This document shows, piece after piece, positions 24,393 through 34,785 of a stretch of DNA of 64,000 nt (position 1 is its first letter; every line of letters begins with the position of its first letter). The stretch comes from Myxococcales bacterium (GTDB lineage: Bacteria > Myxococcota > Polyangia > Nannocystales > Nannocystaceae): assembly GCA_016793465.1 (NCBI GenBank), contig JAEUJW010000015.1, forward strand, positions 1 to 64,000, given 5' to 3'. The notes under the pieces were generated by a model that was given only the letters and a program-made list of their open reading frames with translations, ran no database searches and was not told the DNA's origin. Position numbers and translations under genes: made by a program.

Positions 24393-25589
24393 ATGACGTC
24401 CGGCAGCGAAGCCGAGCCGGCACCCGCGTCGCGGGCCGGGCCGCCCGTGAAGGGGTCGCCGCTGCCGCGCTGGTGCGGGCGCCTGGCGTTCACCCGCGAC
24501 GTGTGGTCGGGGCGGGCCCGGGTGTTCGCGGACGCGGAGATCGAGGCGACGCTGGCGTCCGGCCAGGCGCTGCCGGGGCCGGCGGCGGCGCTGCTGATGG
24601 AGGCGCTGCCCGAGCGCGGCGGCCAGGCCTGGCTGCTGGCCCACGAGCTCGGCGGCAAGCGGCGCGGGGCCTACGGCTTCGACGAGTTCGAGGCGGTGCT
24701 GGCCGACTCGCCGTGGGAGGTGGCGGTCGTCGATCTGCAGCGGCTGTTCGTCGACGCGGCCAGCCTGTCGCGGTTCGCGGCGCGGGCCCGCGGGCGCCTC
24801 GAGAACCGCCTCGAGACGCGGGCGTTCCGCCTGCTCGCGGCGATCGGCGAGGGCGCGGCGGCGGGGCGCATGGCGATCGTGTCGAGCCCGGCGGCGACCC
24901 GCGGGGGGCTCGGGCTGGCGGACTTCCAGGACCTCGTGGCCCAGCACTTCGCGCGGGCCCGGGTGTACGCGCTGGCGACGGTGCCGGTGGCGGTGGTGGT
25001 CGACTGCGGCGAGGTGGTCCGCGACGAGGAGGACGTCGGCGACGAGGACGAGGACGGGGGCGAGCCGTCGCTGGGCTTCGACAACCGGCTCGGCGACGAC
25101 CTGCGCTACGACACCTACGTGGCCCTCGTCGGGGTGGCCGACGCGCCGCTCGGGGTGACGCTCGTCGAGCTGCCGGCGGCGCCGGAGGCGGTGACGCAGG
25201 CGGCGGCGGCCGGCAAGGTCGAGGGCGGGCGGCGCGACGGCGAGGTCGAGGACCTGAAGATCCAGCTGGCGCAGGCGCGGCGGCAGGTCGAGCTGGCGGC
25301 CATCGCTCGCCAGTCGCTGGTGACGCAGCTCGACGCGGCGCAGACGCGGGTCGACGCGCTCGAGGATCAGGTGGCGGAGTTCAACCGGCGCGTGGCGGAG
25401 GCGCCGCCCGGGGCGATGCCGGCGGCGCCGGCGGAGGATCCGCGGCCGGACGCGACGCAGGCCGCGGTGCTGGCGCTGCGCTGGGAGCTCGAGCAGGTGC
25501 GTGAGGAGCTGCGGGCGGCGCTCGGGCGGCCGGTCGAGGCGCTCGAGCGCGAGGTCGCCGAGCTGCGGGCGCGGCTGGCCGGGGGCTGA
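24393..25589 (+). CDS. Hypothetical protein with C-terminal coiled coil
   Basis: A 398-residue protein without a signal peptide, so probably cytoplasmic. Residues about 30-270 look globular, with blocks such as 'GAYGFDEFEAVLADSPWEVAVVDLQRLFVDAASLSRFAARARGR' (shortened here by eye to one helix-rich segment), an acidic stretch (DEEDVGDEDEDGGE) and 'RLGDDLRYDTYVALVGVADAPLGVTLVELP'. Residues about 283-398 are a coiled coil in two parts split by an Ala/Pro linker. I recognise no named family. ATG 24393 is preferred over GTG 24384, three codons upstream. It is divergent from prfA with 127 bases between starts. Confidence 0.65.
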   Translation: MTSGSEAEPAPASRAGPPVKGSPLPRWCGRLAFTRDVWSGRARVFADAEIEATLASGQALPGPAAALLMEALPERGGQAWLLAHELGGKRRGAYGFDEFEAVLADSPWEVAVVDLQRLFVDAASLSRFAARARGRLENRLETRAFRLLAAIGEGAAAGRMAIVSSPAATRGGLGLADFQDLVAQHFARARVYALATVPVAVVVDCGEVVRDEEDVGDEDEDGGEPSLGFDNRLGDDLRYDTYVALVGVADAPLGVTLVELPAAPEAVTQAAAAGKVEGGRRDGEVEDLKIQLAQARRQVELAAIARQSLVTQLDAAQTRVDALEDQVAEFNRRVAEAPPGAMPAAPAEDPRPDATQAAVLALRWELEQVREELRAALGRPVEALEREVAELRARLAGG

Positions 25590-25966
25590 CGCGGCGCCGC
25601 GGTCGCCGCGGGGCCTCGGCCGTCGCCGACGCACGGCGGCCGACGCCGCGAGACGTTGCCGCTGCACGCAAGTCGCGGGCCGCGGCGCGGGCGCCAATTC
25701 GAGCGACGCCGGCGAGGGTCCAGGGCGGACCGGCGCGGGACCTGTGAGGTAGTGCGCAAGCTGTTGCTCGCCGCCGGGCCGAGGGACTATGCTGCGCGCT
25801 GGACGTGCCGTTCCCCAGAGCGGCCCGTCCACGCCCCCGGACCCGCAAGGGCGGCCTCTTGTTGTTATGGCCGACAGCCACACGAGCCGCGCCTGACCAG
25901 CGCGGCGGCGCACCACGGGCCCGCATGCTGCCTCGACTGCTCTAAACAGCGAAAGCGATCTTTGCC
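25590..25966. other. Gene-free region with leader and promoter for the downstream pair
   Basis: 377 bases with no convincing gene. The first 60 bases are very G+C-rich with repeated CCGCGG words. The second half holds a sigma-70-like promoter at 25764-25793, so the 25967 gene would have a leader of roughly 165 nt. I see no recognisable riboswitch. Confidence 0.5.
25764..25793 (+). promoter_or_regulatory. Sigma-70-like promoter
   Basis: TTGCTC (25764-25769) and TATGCT (25788-25793) with an 18-base spacer match the -35/-10 consensus at 4 and 5 of 6 positions, in an otherwise very G+C-rich stretch. Transcription would begin near 25800 and read the UPF0158/DUF429 pair. Confidence 0.45.
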
Positions 25967-26611
25967 ATGAAAATCTCCCCCGAAGCGCCGGTCCCCGACT
26001 GGTCGGCCCTCGAAACCGCATTCGAACACAACGCCCCGGAGCACCACGCCTACCTCGACCTGAGCAACGGGCAGTGCGTGACGATCAACGACAGCCGCCC
26101 CGAGGACGAGGAGAAGCGGCAGCTCATCAGCCGCAGCACCGGACGGTTCGTCCACCTCGACCCGGCCTCGTCGCGCGAGCAGTACCGCTGGATGGAGCGG
26201 TTCGTCGCCTCGGTCGAGGAGCCCGGGCTGCGCGAGCGGCTGGTGCTCGCCATCGACGGCAAGGGCGCGTTCCGTCGGTTTAAAGACGTGCTGCTGTCGT
26301 ACCCGGTCGAGCGCGACCGGTGGTTCTCGTACCGCGCCAACCTGCTGCACATCTACATCGACGGGTGGCTGGCCAACCAGGACATCACGCTGGGGGCCTA
26401 CCCGCCGTGGGGCAAGCCGGAGGAGCCGACCGAGCCCAACGTGCCGCTCGAGAAGCCGGTCGGTGAGCGCGGCGGCGGCCCGTCGGAGGCGCTGCGGAGG
26501 ACGGCGCGCGACCTGATCGACCGCCTGCCGGCGCTCGAGCTGCCGGCCGCGATCGCGTACCTGCAGTACCTGCACGAGCGCATGCCCGCGGTGCACGAGC
26601 CGGCGACGTGA
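25967..26611 (+). CDS. UPF0158 family protein
   Basis: A 214-residue cytoplasmic protein. The first 120 residues fit UPF0158: 'HHAYLDLSNGQCVTIND', 'RFVHLDPASSREQYRWMERFVASV', 'LRERLVLAIDGKGAFRRFKDVLL' and 'RWFSYRANLLHIYIDGWL'. The biochemical role of the family is unknown. A Pro/Glu linker and a helical C-terminal stretch ('ALRRTARDLIDRLPALELPAAIAYLQYL') are extra. ATG 25967 is the clear start. The stop codon overlaps the start of the next gene (GTGA), so the two are translationally coupled. Confidence 0.82.
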   Translation: MKISPEAPVPDWSALETAFEHNAPEHHAYLDLSNGQCVTINDSRPEDEEKRQLISRSTGRFVHLDPASSREQYRWMERFVASVEEPGLRERLVLAIDGKGAFRRFKDVLLSYPVERDRWFSYRANLLHIYIDGWLANQDITLGAYPPWGKPEEPTEPNVPLEKPVGERGGGPSEALRRTARDLIDRLPALELPAAIAYLQYLHERMPAVHEPAT

Positions 26612-27564
26612 GCTCGGACGGCGCGGGCGCGCGGACCGGCGGACGGGGCTTCACGCGCTTCATCGGCATCAGCCTCGGCGGCGGTCGGGGCAAGACGACG
26701 GCGGTGGCCCGCCTCGAGGGCGAGGCGGACACGCTGCGCCTCGTCGAGGCGCGCGTGCGGCACGGGCACCGCGGCAGCGGCGAGGACAGCGACGACGGCG
26801 GCGACCCGCTGTTCCGCGACGAGGTGCTCGTCGCGTACCTCGAGCGCCACGTCGACGACGGCACGGCGGTCGCGATCAACGCCCCGCTGACGCTGCCGCC
26901 GTGCATCCGCTGCGAGCTCGCGTGCCCCGGGGTGTCGGCGTGCTCGGTGCCGGTGGTCGCGTGGATGCGCCGCCACGCGCCGGCGCTGATCGGCCGGCGC
27001 GGGCGCACGGATCCGGGCAAGCCGGCGGTGACGCCGTACACCCAGCGGGCGGCGGATCTACTGCTCGCCCACGCGGGCCTGCAACCGCGCGAGTCGCTCG
27101 GCCAGGGTATGGGCCCGCTGGCGGCGCGCGCGGCCTACCTGCGGCGGGTGCTGTCTCCGCGCCTGCGCCTGCACGAGAACCTGATCGAGGTCCACCCCCC
27201 GGCCACGCTGATCCGCCTGGCGGGCGAGTCGGTGGTGCGGCGGCTCGGGGTCGGGCCGGCGGACGAGGCGTGGGCGCTGCGCCGGCGGGTGCTCTCCGAA
27301 TTGCGACCGGGGCTGCGCTTCGACTACGTCTGGCCCGACATCGTGGTCCGAAGCCCCCACGTCTTCGAGGCCGTGATCGCCGCGTATACAGCGTTCTTGT
27401 GGGCCCTGCAGGGCTGGCAGGGGCCCGGGGACGTGCGCACGGCGGGCGGCGGGGCGGTGGTCGTGCGCGACCCGCTCGACGCGGCGCTCGCCGAGCTGGG
27501 CGAGCTGTGGCTGGCCGACGGGTGGATCTGGGTGCCTCCGGTGCAAACCCGCGGAGGGCCGTGA
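26608..27564 (+). CDS. DUF429 (RNase H-like fold) protein
   Basis: 318 residues. DUF429 proteins are predicted RNase H-fold nucleases with unproven substrates. Family features: 'FIGISLGGGRGKTTAVARLEG' as the first strand pair, 'AVAINAPLTLPP' carrying the usual D/N-x-P motif, 'RRHAPALIGRRGRTDPGKPAVTPYTQRAADLLL', 'LIEVHPPATLIRLAG', and the C-terminal 'SPHVFEAVIAAYTAFLWALQGW'. The usual first Asp ('GiDla') reads GISLG here and 'DAPL' reads NAPL, so catalytic acids may be changed. The start is GTG 26608, overlapping the upstream stop by four bases. Confidence 0.78.
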   Translation: MSSDGAGARTGGRGFTRFIGISLGGGRGKTTAVARLEGEADTLRLVEARVRHGHRGSGEDSDDGGDPLFRDEVLVAYLERHVDDGTAVAINAPLTLPPCIRCELACPGVSACSVPVVAWMRRHAPALIGRRGRTDPGKPAVTPYTQRAADLLLAHAGLQPRESLGQGMGPLAARAAYLRRVLSPRLRLHENLIEVHPPATLIRLAGESVVRRLGVGPADEAWALRRRVLSELRPGLRFDYVWPDIVVRSPHVFEAVIAAYTAFLWALQGWQGPGDVRTAGGGAVVVRDPLDAALAELGELWLADGWIWVPPVQTRGGP

Positions 27565-27766
27565 AGACGGCGTTCCAGGCGGTTTTCGCCCGTGCGATCC
27601 GACACGCTCGCGGGCCGAGACCGCGGGCGGGGGCGGGCCGTTCATGGCCGGCTGCGATGTTCGAGGTGTTTCAGATGGACCGCGGCGGGCGGGGCACGCC
27701 TTCGCGGGCGGCGGGGGCGATGCTTGCCTCGCCGCGGGCGAACGGTGCACGATGGGAGCGCTGCTG

Positions 27767-28780
27767 ATGGCCGCCGAAGGCACATCGCTCTCGCCCGAAG
27801 AGCTCGACCGCCTCGAGGACGCGCTGGAGCGCTGGACCGAGCCGACGTTCGAACCTGGCCCGGAGGACAGCCTGCTCGCCGACCCGCTGCGCGAGCGCCT
27901 CGCCGGTTATCGCGAGGTGCTGGCCGCCACGCGCGAGGCCCTGCCGCTCGAGGACGTCGGCGACGACGTGCTCGCGGCGGTGCTGGCCGAGGCGCACCGC
28001 AGCCAGCCGCCGCGTCGCGCCGAGAAGCAGGGGCCCGGGTGGTTCGAACGCCTGCGGCGCTCGCTGCTGCTGCCCGGCGTGGCGCTGGCGGGCTCGGCGG
28101 CGCTGCTGCTGTGGCTGGTCCAGCCGAGCCCGGAGCTGTCGCTGACGGCCGCCGACGACGCGCCGGCCGCCCGCGAGGAGGCGCGCCTGGCCCCGGAGGC
28201 AGGTCCGGCCCCGGCCGCGCCGCAGGAGCCGGCGTCGGCCGTGCCCGAGGCGGAGTCGCCGGGGCGCGGCGCCGACGCGGCCAAGGGCGAGGCCAGGGCC
28301 GACCCGTCGTCGGCCGCGGGCGCGGCTGTCCCGAAGGACATGGAGGGCGGCAAGAGCCTCGATCGCAAGCCGGCGAAGCCGATGGTCCGCAAGTCGGACG
28401 CGCCGGCGGACGCGCCGCTGCCCGGGCTCGACGACGACGCCGCGGTCGAGGAGGCGGACAAGCAGGACCTGCGCGACACGCTCGACCGGGCCCACGACGC
28501 GCGCCACGCCGGCGACTGCGAGGCGGCGATGTCCGGCTACCTGGCGGCGATGAAGATGGCCGGCGCGGCGACCGAGCGGGCGCAGGCGCGGGCCGGCTAC
28601 GCGGTGTGTCTGCAGCAGCGCGGCAACGAGGCCGACGCCGCCAAGTACATCGACTACGCGCGCAAGCTGTGGTCCGGCACCGATGCGTGGCTGAGCAAGG
28701 AAGGCGCGGGCGAGCTGAAGAAGAGCAAGTCGAAGCTGCCGCCGAAGCCGAAGAAGTCCGTCGCCGACCCGATGCCCTGA
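27767..28780 (+). CDS. Single-pass TM protein, anti-sigma-like, with C-terminal TPR-like repeat
   Basis: A 337-residue protein. An N-terminal acidic helical domain (about 1-90, 'LSPEELDRLEDALERWTEP') lies before one TM helix (about 100-120, LLLPGVALAGSAALLLWLVQ). A long Ala/Pro/Glu linker and a helical C-terminus follow ('RDTLDRAHDARHAGDCEAAMSGYLAAMK', 'RAGYAVCLQQRGNEADAAKYIDYARKLW') with TPR-like spacing. The order is like the anti-sigma-type protein at 49812-50588, but no HxxxCxxC zinc motif and no sigma gene are adjacent. The start at ATG 27767 follows GGGAGCG; ATG 27752 is an alternative. Function is unknown. Confidence 0.68.
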   Translation: MAAEGTSLSPEELDRLEDALERWTEPTFEPGPEDSLLADPLRERLAGYREVLAATREALPLEDVGDDVLAAVLAEAHRSQPPRRAEKQGPGWFERLRRSLLLPGVALAGSAALLLWLVQPSPELSLTAADDAPAAREEARLAPEAGPAPAAPQEPASAVPEAESPGRGADAAKGEARADPSSAAGAAVPKDMEGGKSLDRKPAKPMVRKSDAPADAPLPGLDDDAAVEEADKQDLRDTLDRAHDARHAGDCEAAMSGYLAAMKMAGAATERAQARAGYAVCLQQRGNEADAAKYIDYARKLWSGTDAWLSKEGAGELKKSKSKLPPKPKKSVADPMP

Positions 28781-28786
28781 CGCACA

Positions 28787-28965
28787 CGAACGCGGCCCGA
28801 TGTGCGAGAGGGGCGCTCGTCGTAGCGAGCGGACGCGGCGCGGATGTGCGTGAAGCGAGAGGCGCTCGTCAGGCCGAGCGAACCCGGCCCGGATGTGTGA
28901 GAGACGCGCTCGTCAGGCCGACTGAACGCGGCCCGGATGTGTGCGAGCGGGGCGGGAGGTCGTCG
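28787..28965. repeat. Four imperfect 42-48 bp tandem repeats between genes
   Basis: Copies start near 28788, 28832, 28880 and 28924. Each begins GAACGCGGCCCGGATGTG (with small changes) and continues with GAG...GGCGCTCGTCAGGCCGA. They fill most of the 222-base gap between the anti-sigma-like gene and the convergent TonB-like gene. No open frame or hairpin explains them. Confidence 0.75.
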
Positions 28966-29002
28966 TGAACGCCGCGGACCGGGCCCCGCAGGGGCCGTGA
29001 AG

Positions 29003-29656
29003 TCAGTCGATGTCGACCGAGAAGCTGACGGCCATGGCGGGGCCGTCGAACGCGGGGAAGCGGTGCTGGTACACGGCCTTGCGGGCGCACGGGGGGATGC
29101 CCCACACGCGCAGGCTGGTCGGGGCGGCGACGTTGACGCCCTCGACCTTGCCGCTCGGCAGGATGCGCAGCTTGAAGGCGAGGCTGCCGCTGCCGACCTC
29201 GCCGTAGCGGCTGGCGGTGGTCACACAGCCCTGGATCTCGGGGGTGACGCGGGCGAAGTGCTGGTCGAGGGTGCGCTGCTCGAGGCGCTCGCTGCCCGCC
29301 TTCAGGTCGAGGACCTGCGGCTCGGAGTCGCTGAACGCGGGGATCTTGCTGTCGTCGACCGGCACGAACGGCGGGGGCGGCTGGTCGGGCGGGGCCTCGG
29401 GGTCGGCGGGATCCGCGGGGTCGCCGGCGGCGGCGCCGGAGCGGCGGCCCTTCTTGCCCTTCTTGCCCTTCTGCGGGGGCGCGGCGGGCTCGGGCTCGGG
29501 CGCGGCGGCGGGCAGGCACTGACCGGCGGCGCACGCGGTGCCGGGGCCGCACACGCCGCCGCAGTCGTCGGCAGGCGCGGGGGTTCGTGGCAGCAGCAAC
29601 CAGGCGGCGCCCCAGGCGATCGAGGCGAGGGCGACGCCTGCGAGGACGCGGAGCAT
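29003..29656 (-). CDS. Membrane-anchored protein with AgmX/TonB-like C-terminal domain
   Basis: 217 residues. One N-terminal helix ([22 protein letters not shown]) anchors the protein; a small Cys cluster follows ([18 protein letters not shown]), then a basic/Pro-rich linker with GKKGKKGRR. The C-terminal 100 residues (about 118-217) fit the AgmX/PglI C-terminal type: '[20 protein letters not shown]', '[25 protein letters not shown]' and a final Cys in '[16 protein letters not shown]'. Known: this domain is common in myxobacterial envelope and gliding-related proteins. ATG 29656 is chosen because an in-frame start at 29800 would add 48 residues with no hydrophobic character. Confidence 0.72.
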   Translation of the reverse strand: MLRVLAGVALASIAWGAAWLLLPRTPAPADDCGGVCGPGTACAAGQCLPAAAPEPEPAAPPQKGKKGKKGRRSGAAAGDPADPADPEAPPDQPPPPFVPVDDSKIPAFSDSEPQVLDLKAGSERLEQRTLDQHFARVTPEIQGCVTTASRYGEVGSGSLAFKLRILPSGKVEGVNVAAPTSLRVWGIPPCARKAVYQHRFPAFDGPAMAVSFSVDID

Positions 29657-29756
29657 CTCAGGGCGAATACGCGGCGGCGCTCTGGCTGTCAAGCGGGGCA
29701 TGCGGCGCGCGGGTGGGGGATTGCGAGGCGCGCGGCTTTCATGGCAGCGTCCGCGC

Positions 29757-30125
29757 GTGCCCGCCGCAAACCCTCGCTCGATGCTCGAGTCGTTCGCCAA
29801 CCCCCGCCCGGGTCGAGACTACGAGATCCGCTTCGAGTGCCCCGAATTCACCTGTGTGTGCCCGAAGACGGGCCAGCCCGACTTCGCCACGATCCGCATC
29901 CGCTACACGCCCGGCGAGCGCTGCGTCGAGCTGAAGTCGTTGAAGCTGTACCTGTGGGCGTTCCGCGACGTCGGCACGTACCACGAGGCGGTCACCAACC
30001 AGATCCTCGACGACCTGGTCGCGGCGATCGAGCCGCGGCGGATGCGGGTCGAGGGAGACTTTTACGTGCGCGGCGGGATCCACACCGTCGTCGAGGCCGA
30101 GCACCGCGCCCCTGACGGAGCGTGA
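29757..30125 (+). CDS. queF: NADPH-dependent 7-cyano-7-deazaguanine reductase, unimodular QueF
   Basis: 122 residues from GTG 29757 (ATG 29781 gives 114). QueF reduces preQ0 to preQ1 in queuosine synthesis, in the cytoplasm. The catalytic Cys and Asp lie in '[12 protein letters not shown]', and the NADPH-side motif is '[21 protein letters not shown]' (QueF motif SLK.Y...(F/Y)R..G.(F/Y)HE). The single short T-fold module places it in the unimodular type I group. No other queuosine genes (queC, queD, queE) are nearby. It is divergent from the TonB-like gene, with 100 bases between starts. Confidence 0.93.
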   Translation: MPAANPRSMLESFANPRPGRDYEIRFECPEFTCVCPKTGQPDFATIRIRYTPGERCVELKSLKLYLWAFRDVGTYHEAVTNQILDDLVAAIEPRRMRVEGDFYVRGGIHTVVEAEHRAPDGA

Positions 30126-30186
30126 GACGGCCTGGCGGGTGTTCTCCGGGCCCTGCGGTGTGATACCGTGCGCCCCGGAGATCGCC

Positions 30187-31611
30187 ATGCCACTGCTGCC
30201 GAGCCTCGCGGGCGCCCTGCTCGCGCTCTTGATCGACGGACCCTTCAACTACGAGTTCTCGCGCGCGACCGACGAGAAGGGGGAGGCGTACCTGATCGTC
30301 CGCGCGAACGAGAACCTGCCCGCGCTCGAGGTGACGATCCTCGGCGACCGCCAGACCATCAAGAAGCAGCTCCCGCCGCTGAAGGCCGGCAAGGAGCACA
30401 AGATCGTGTGGACGCAGAACTCGCCGACGGCCGCGTACAACGCGAAGATCGTGGCGGGCTCGTCGGAGGGGGAGTTCGGCTTCGAGGTCGCGCGCGGCGC
30501 GGGCAAGGCGGGCAGCACCGCGGCCGGCAAGATCACCGCGCTGGCGACCGCGGAGGACCTCGTCTACAAGCACCAGGCCATCTACCAGGCCTCGTTCGAC
30601 GTGTCGGGCTTCACCTTCGAGGTCTACGACACCGACGGCGACGTGATCCACAAGGACCAGGGCTCGGGCGGGTGGTCGGCGGGCGAGCGCATCACGTTGA
30701 AGTGGGACCGGCCGGAGGACGTGTTCCTGGTGAAGGTGCACTTCGACGGGGCGTCGGGGCAGTTCGGCGACCACATCCTCGCGCCGATGGCGATCGAGAT
30801 CCCGCACACCGAGGTCGTGTTCGACAGCGGCAAGGCAATTATCAAAGGCGAGCAGTCGCCGAAGCTCGACGAGGCGGCGGCGGTGGCCATGCACAAGCTC
30901 GACTCGGTCGAGCGCGCCAAGGCGGCGGTCGGCAACATGCTGGCCGGCAGCGGCTACGTCGCCAAGCTGTACATCAGCGGCTACACCGACACCGTCGGCC
31001 AGCCGGGCAAGAACCAGACGCTGTCGGAGCAGCGGGCCAAGGCGATCGCCGACTACTTCGTGTCGAAGGGCGTGTGGTCGGAGATCTGGTTCACCGGCAT
31101 GGGCGAGCGCGGGCAGAAGGTGCAGACCGGCGACAGCGTCGACGAGGAGAAGAACCGCCGCGCGGTCTACGTGATCAGCTTCCAGCCGCCGACCGGGGCG
31201 TGGTTCCCGTCGCCGGGCGCGTGGAAGCGGGCCGCGGGCGCGCGCAAGCGGCCGGGCGAGCTGCCGCCGTACCCCGAGAAGTGGAAGCAGGCCGAGGCCG
31301 AGAAGCGCGGGTCTTCGGGCTCGAGCTCGGGCGGGTCCGACGCGGGCTCGGGCGGCTCGGGCGGCGACTCGAGCGACGGCGGCGGCAGCAGCGACGGCGG
31401 CTCCGGTGGTTCTGGCGGCGAGCCGCGTGACCCGGACATGAGCCACACCTACGGCCAGCCGTACACCGGCAGCGCCGAGGAGCCGCCGCCGGTCGAGGGC
31501 ACGCCGGGCGCGACCAAGAAGGGCTGCAGCGTGGCCGACGACGGCGGGCAGCTGCCGGGCGCGCTGATCGTGCTGCTCGCGGGCATCGTCGGGCGTCGGC
31601 GCCGGCGCTGA
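30187..31611 (+). CDS. OmpA-family protein with MYXO-CTERM-like C-terminal tail
   Basis: 474 residues. A signal sequence (MPLLPSLAGALLALLI) is followed by a beta-rich region (about 20-210) and an OmpA-like peptidoglycan-binding domain (about 215-335): 'TEVVFDSGKAIIKGEQSPKLDEAA', 'YISGYTDTVGQPGKNQTLSEQRAKAIADYFVSKGV' and 'GMGERGQKVQTGDSVDEEKNRRAVYVI'. A Ser/Gly-rich repeat region follows. The end is Gly-Cys-Ser, a hydrophobic stretch (LPGALIVLLAGIVG) and RRRRR, the pattern of the MYXO-CTERM sorting signal. Known: MYXO-CTERM tails direct cell-surface sorting in myxobacteria. Start ATG 30187 is preferred to GTG 30139 because it gives a normal signal. It is 61 bases after queF. Confidence 0.85.
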   Translation: MPLLPSLAGALLALLIDGPFNYEFSRATDEKGEAYLIVRANENLPALEVTILGDRQTIKKQLPPLKAGKEHKIVWTQNSPTAAYNAKIVAGSSEGEFGFEVARGAGKAGSTAAGKITALATAEDLVYKHQAIYQASFDVSGFTFEVYDTDGDVIHKDQGSGGWSAGERITLKWDRPEDVFLVKVHFDGASGQFGDHILAPMAIEIPHTEVVFDSGKAIIKGEQSPKLDEAAAVAMHKLDSVERAKAAVGNMLAGSGYVAKLYISGYTDTVGQPGKNQTLSEQRAKAIADYFVSKGVWSEIWFTGMGERGQKVQTGDSVDEEKNRRAVYVISFQPPTGAWFPSPGAWKRAAGARKRPGELPPYPEKWKQAEAEKRGSSGSSSGGSDAGSGGSGGDSSDGGGSSDGGSGGSGGEPRDPDMSHTYGQPYTGSAEEPPPVEGTPGATKKGCSVADDGGQLPGALIVLLAGIVGRRRRR

Positions 31612-31717
31612 GCCGCTCGCGGGGCGTGCAGGCCGCGTCGACGCTCGTCGACGCGGCGCTACGTGTCACTTGCGGGCGGGGTGCTGGGCCAGCCAGTCGT
31701 CGACGCGGCGCTACGTG

Positions 31718-34693
<2,976 letters not shown>

Positions 34694-34785
34694 CGGCGGG
34701 GGGCTCCGGGAACAGTGCAGTCCCGCGGGGCCGTCCCGAGATTGCCTGCGGACGGAGAAAGTTTCGCGGGCCCGGCGGCCCGCGG

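Noticed and set aside
28320..28345. TGTCCCGAAGGACA hairpin as a terminator
   Set aside because: It is within the coding region of the 27767 gene, far from its stop codon.
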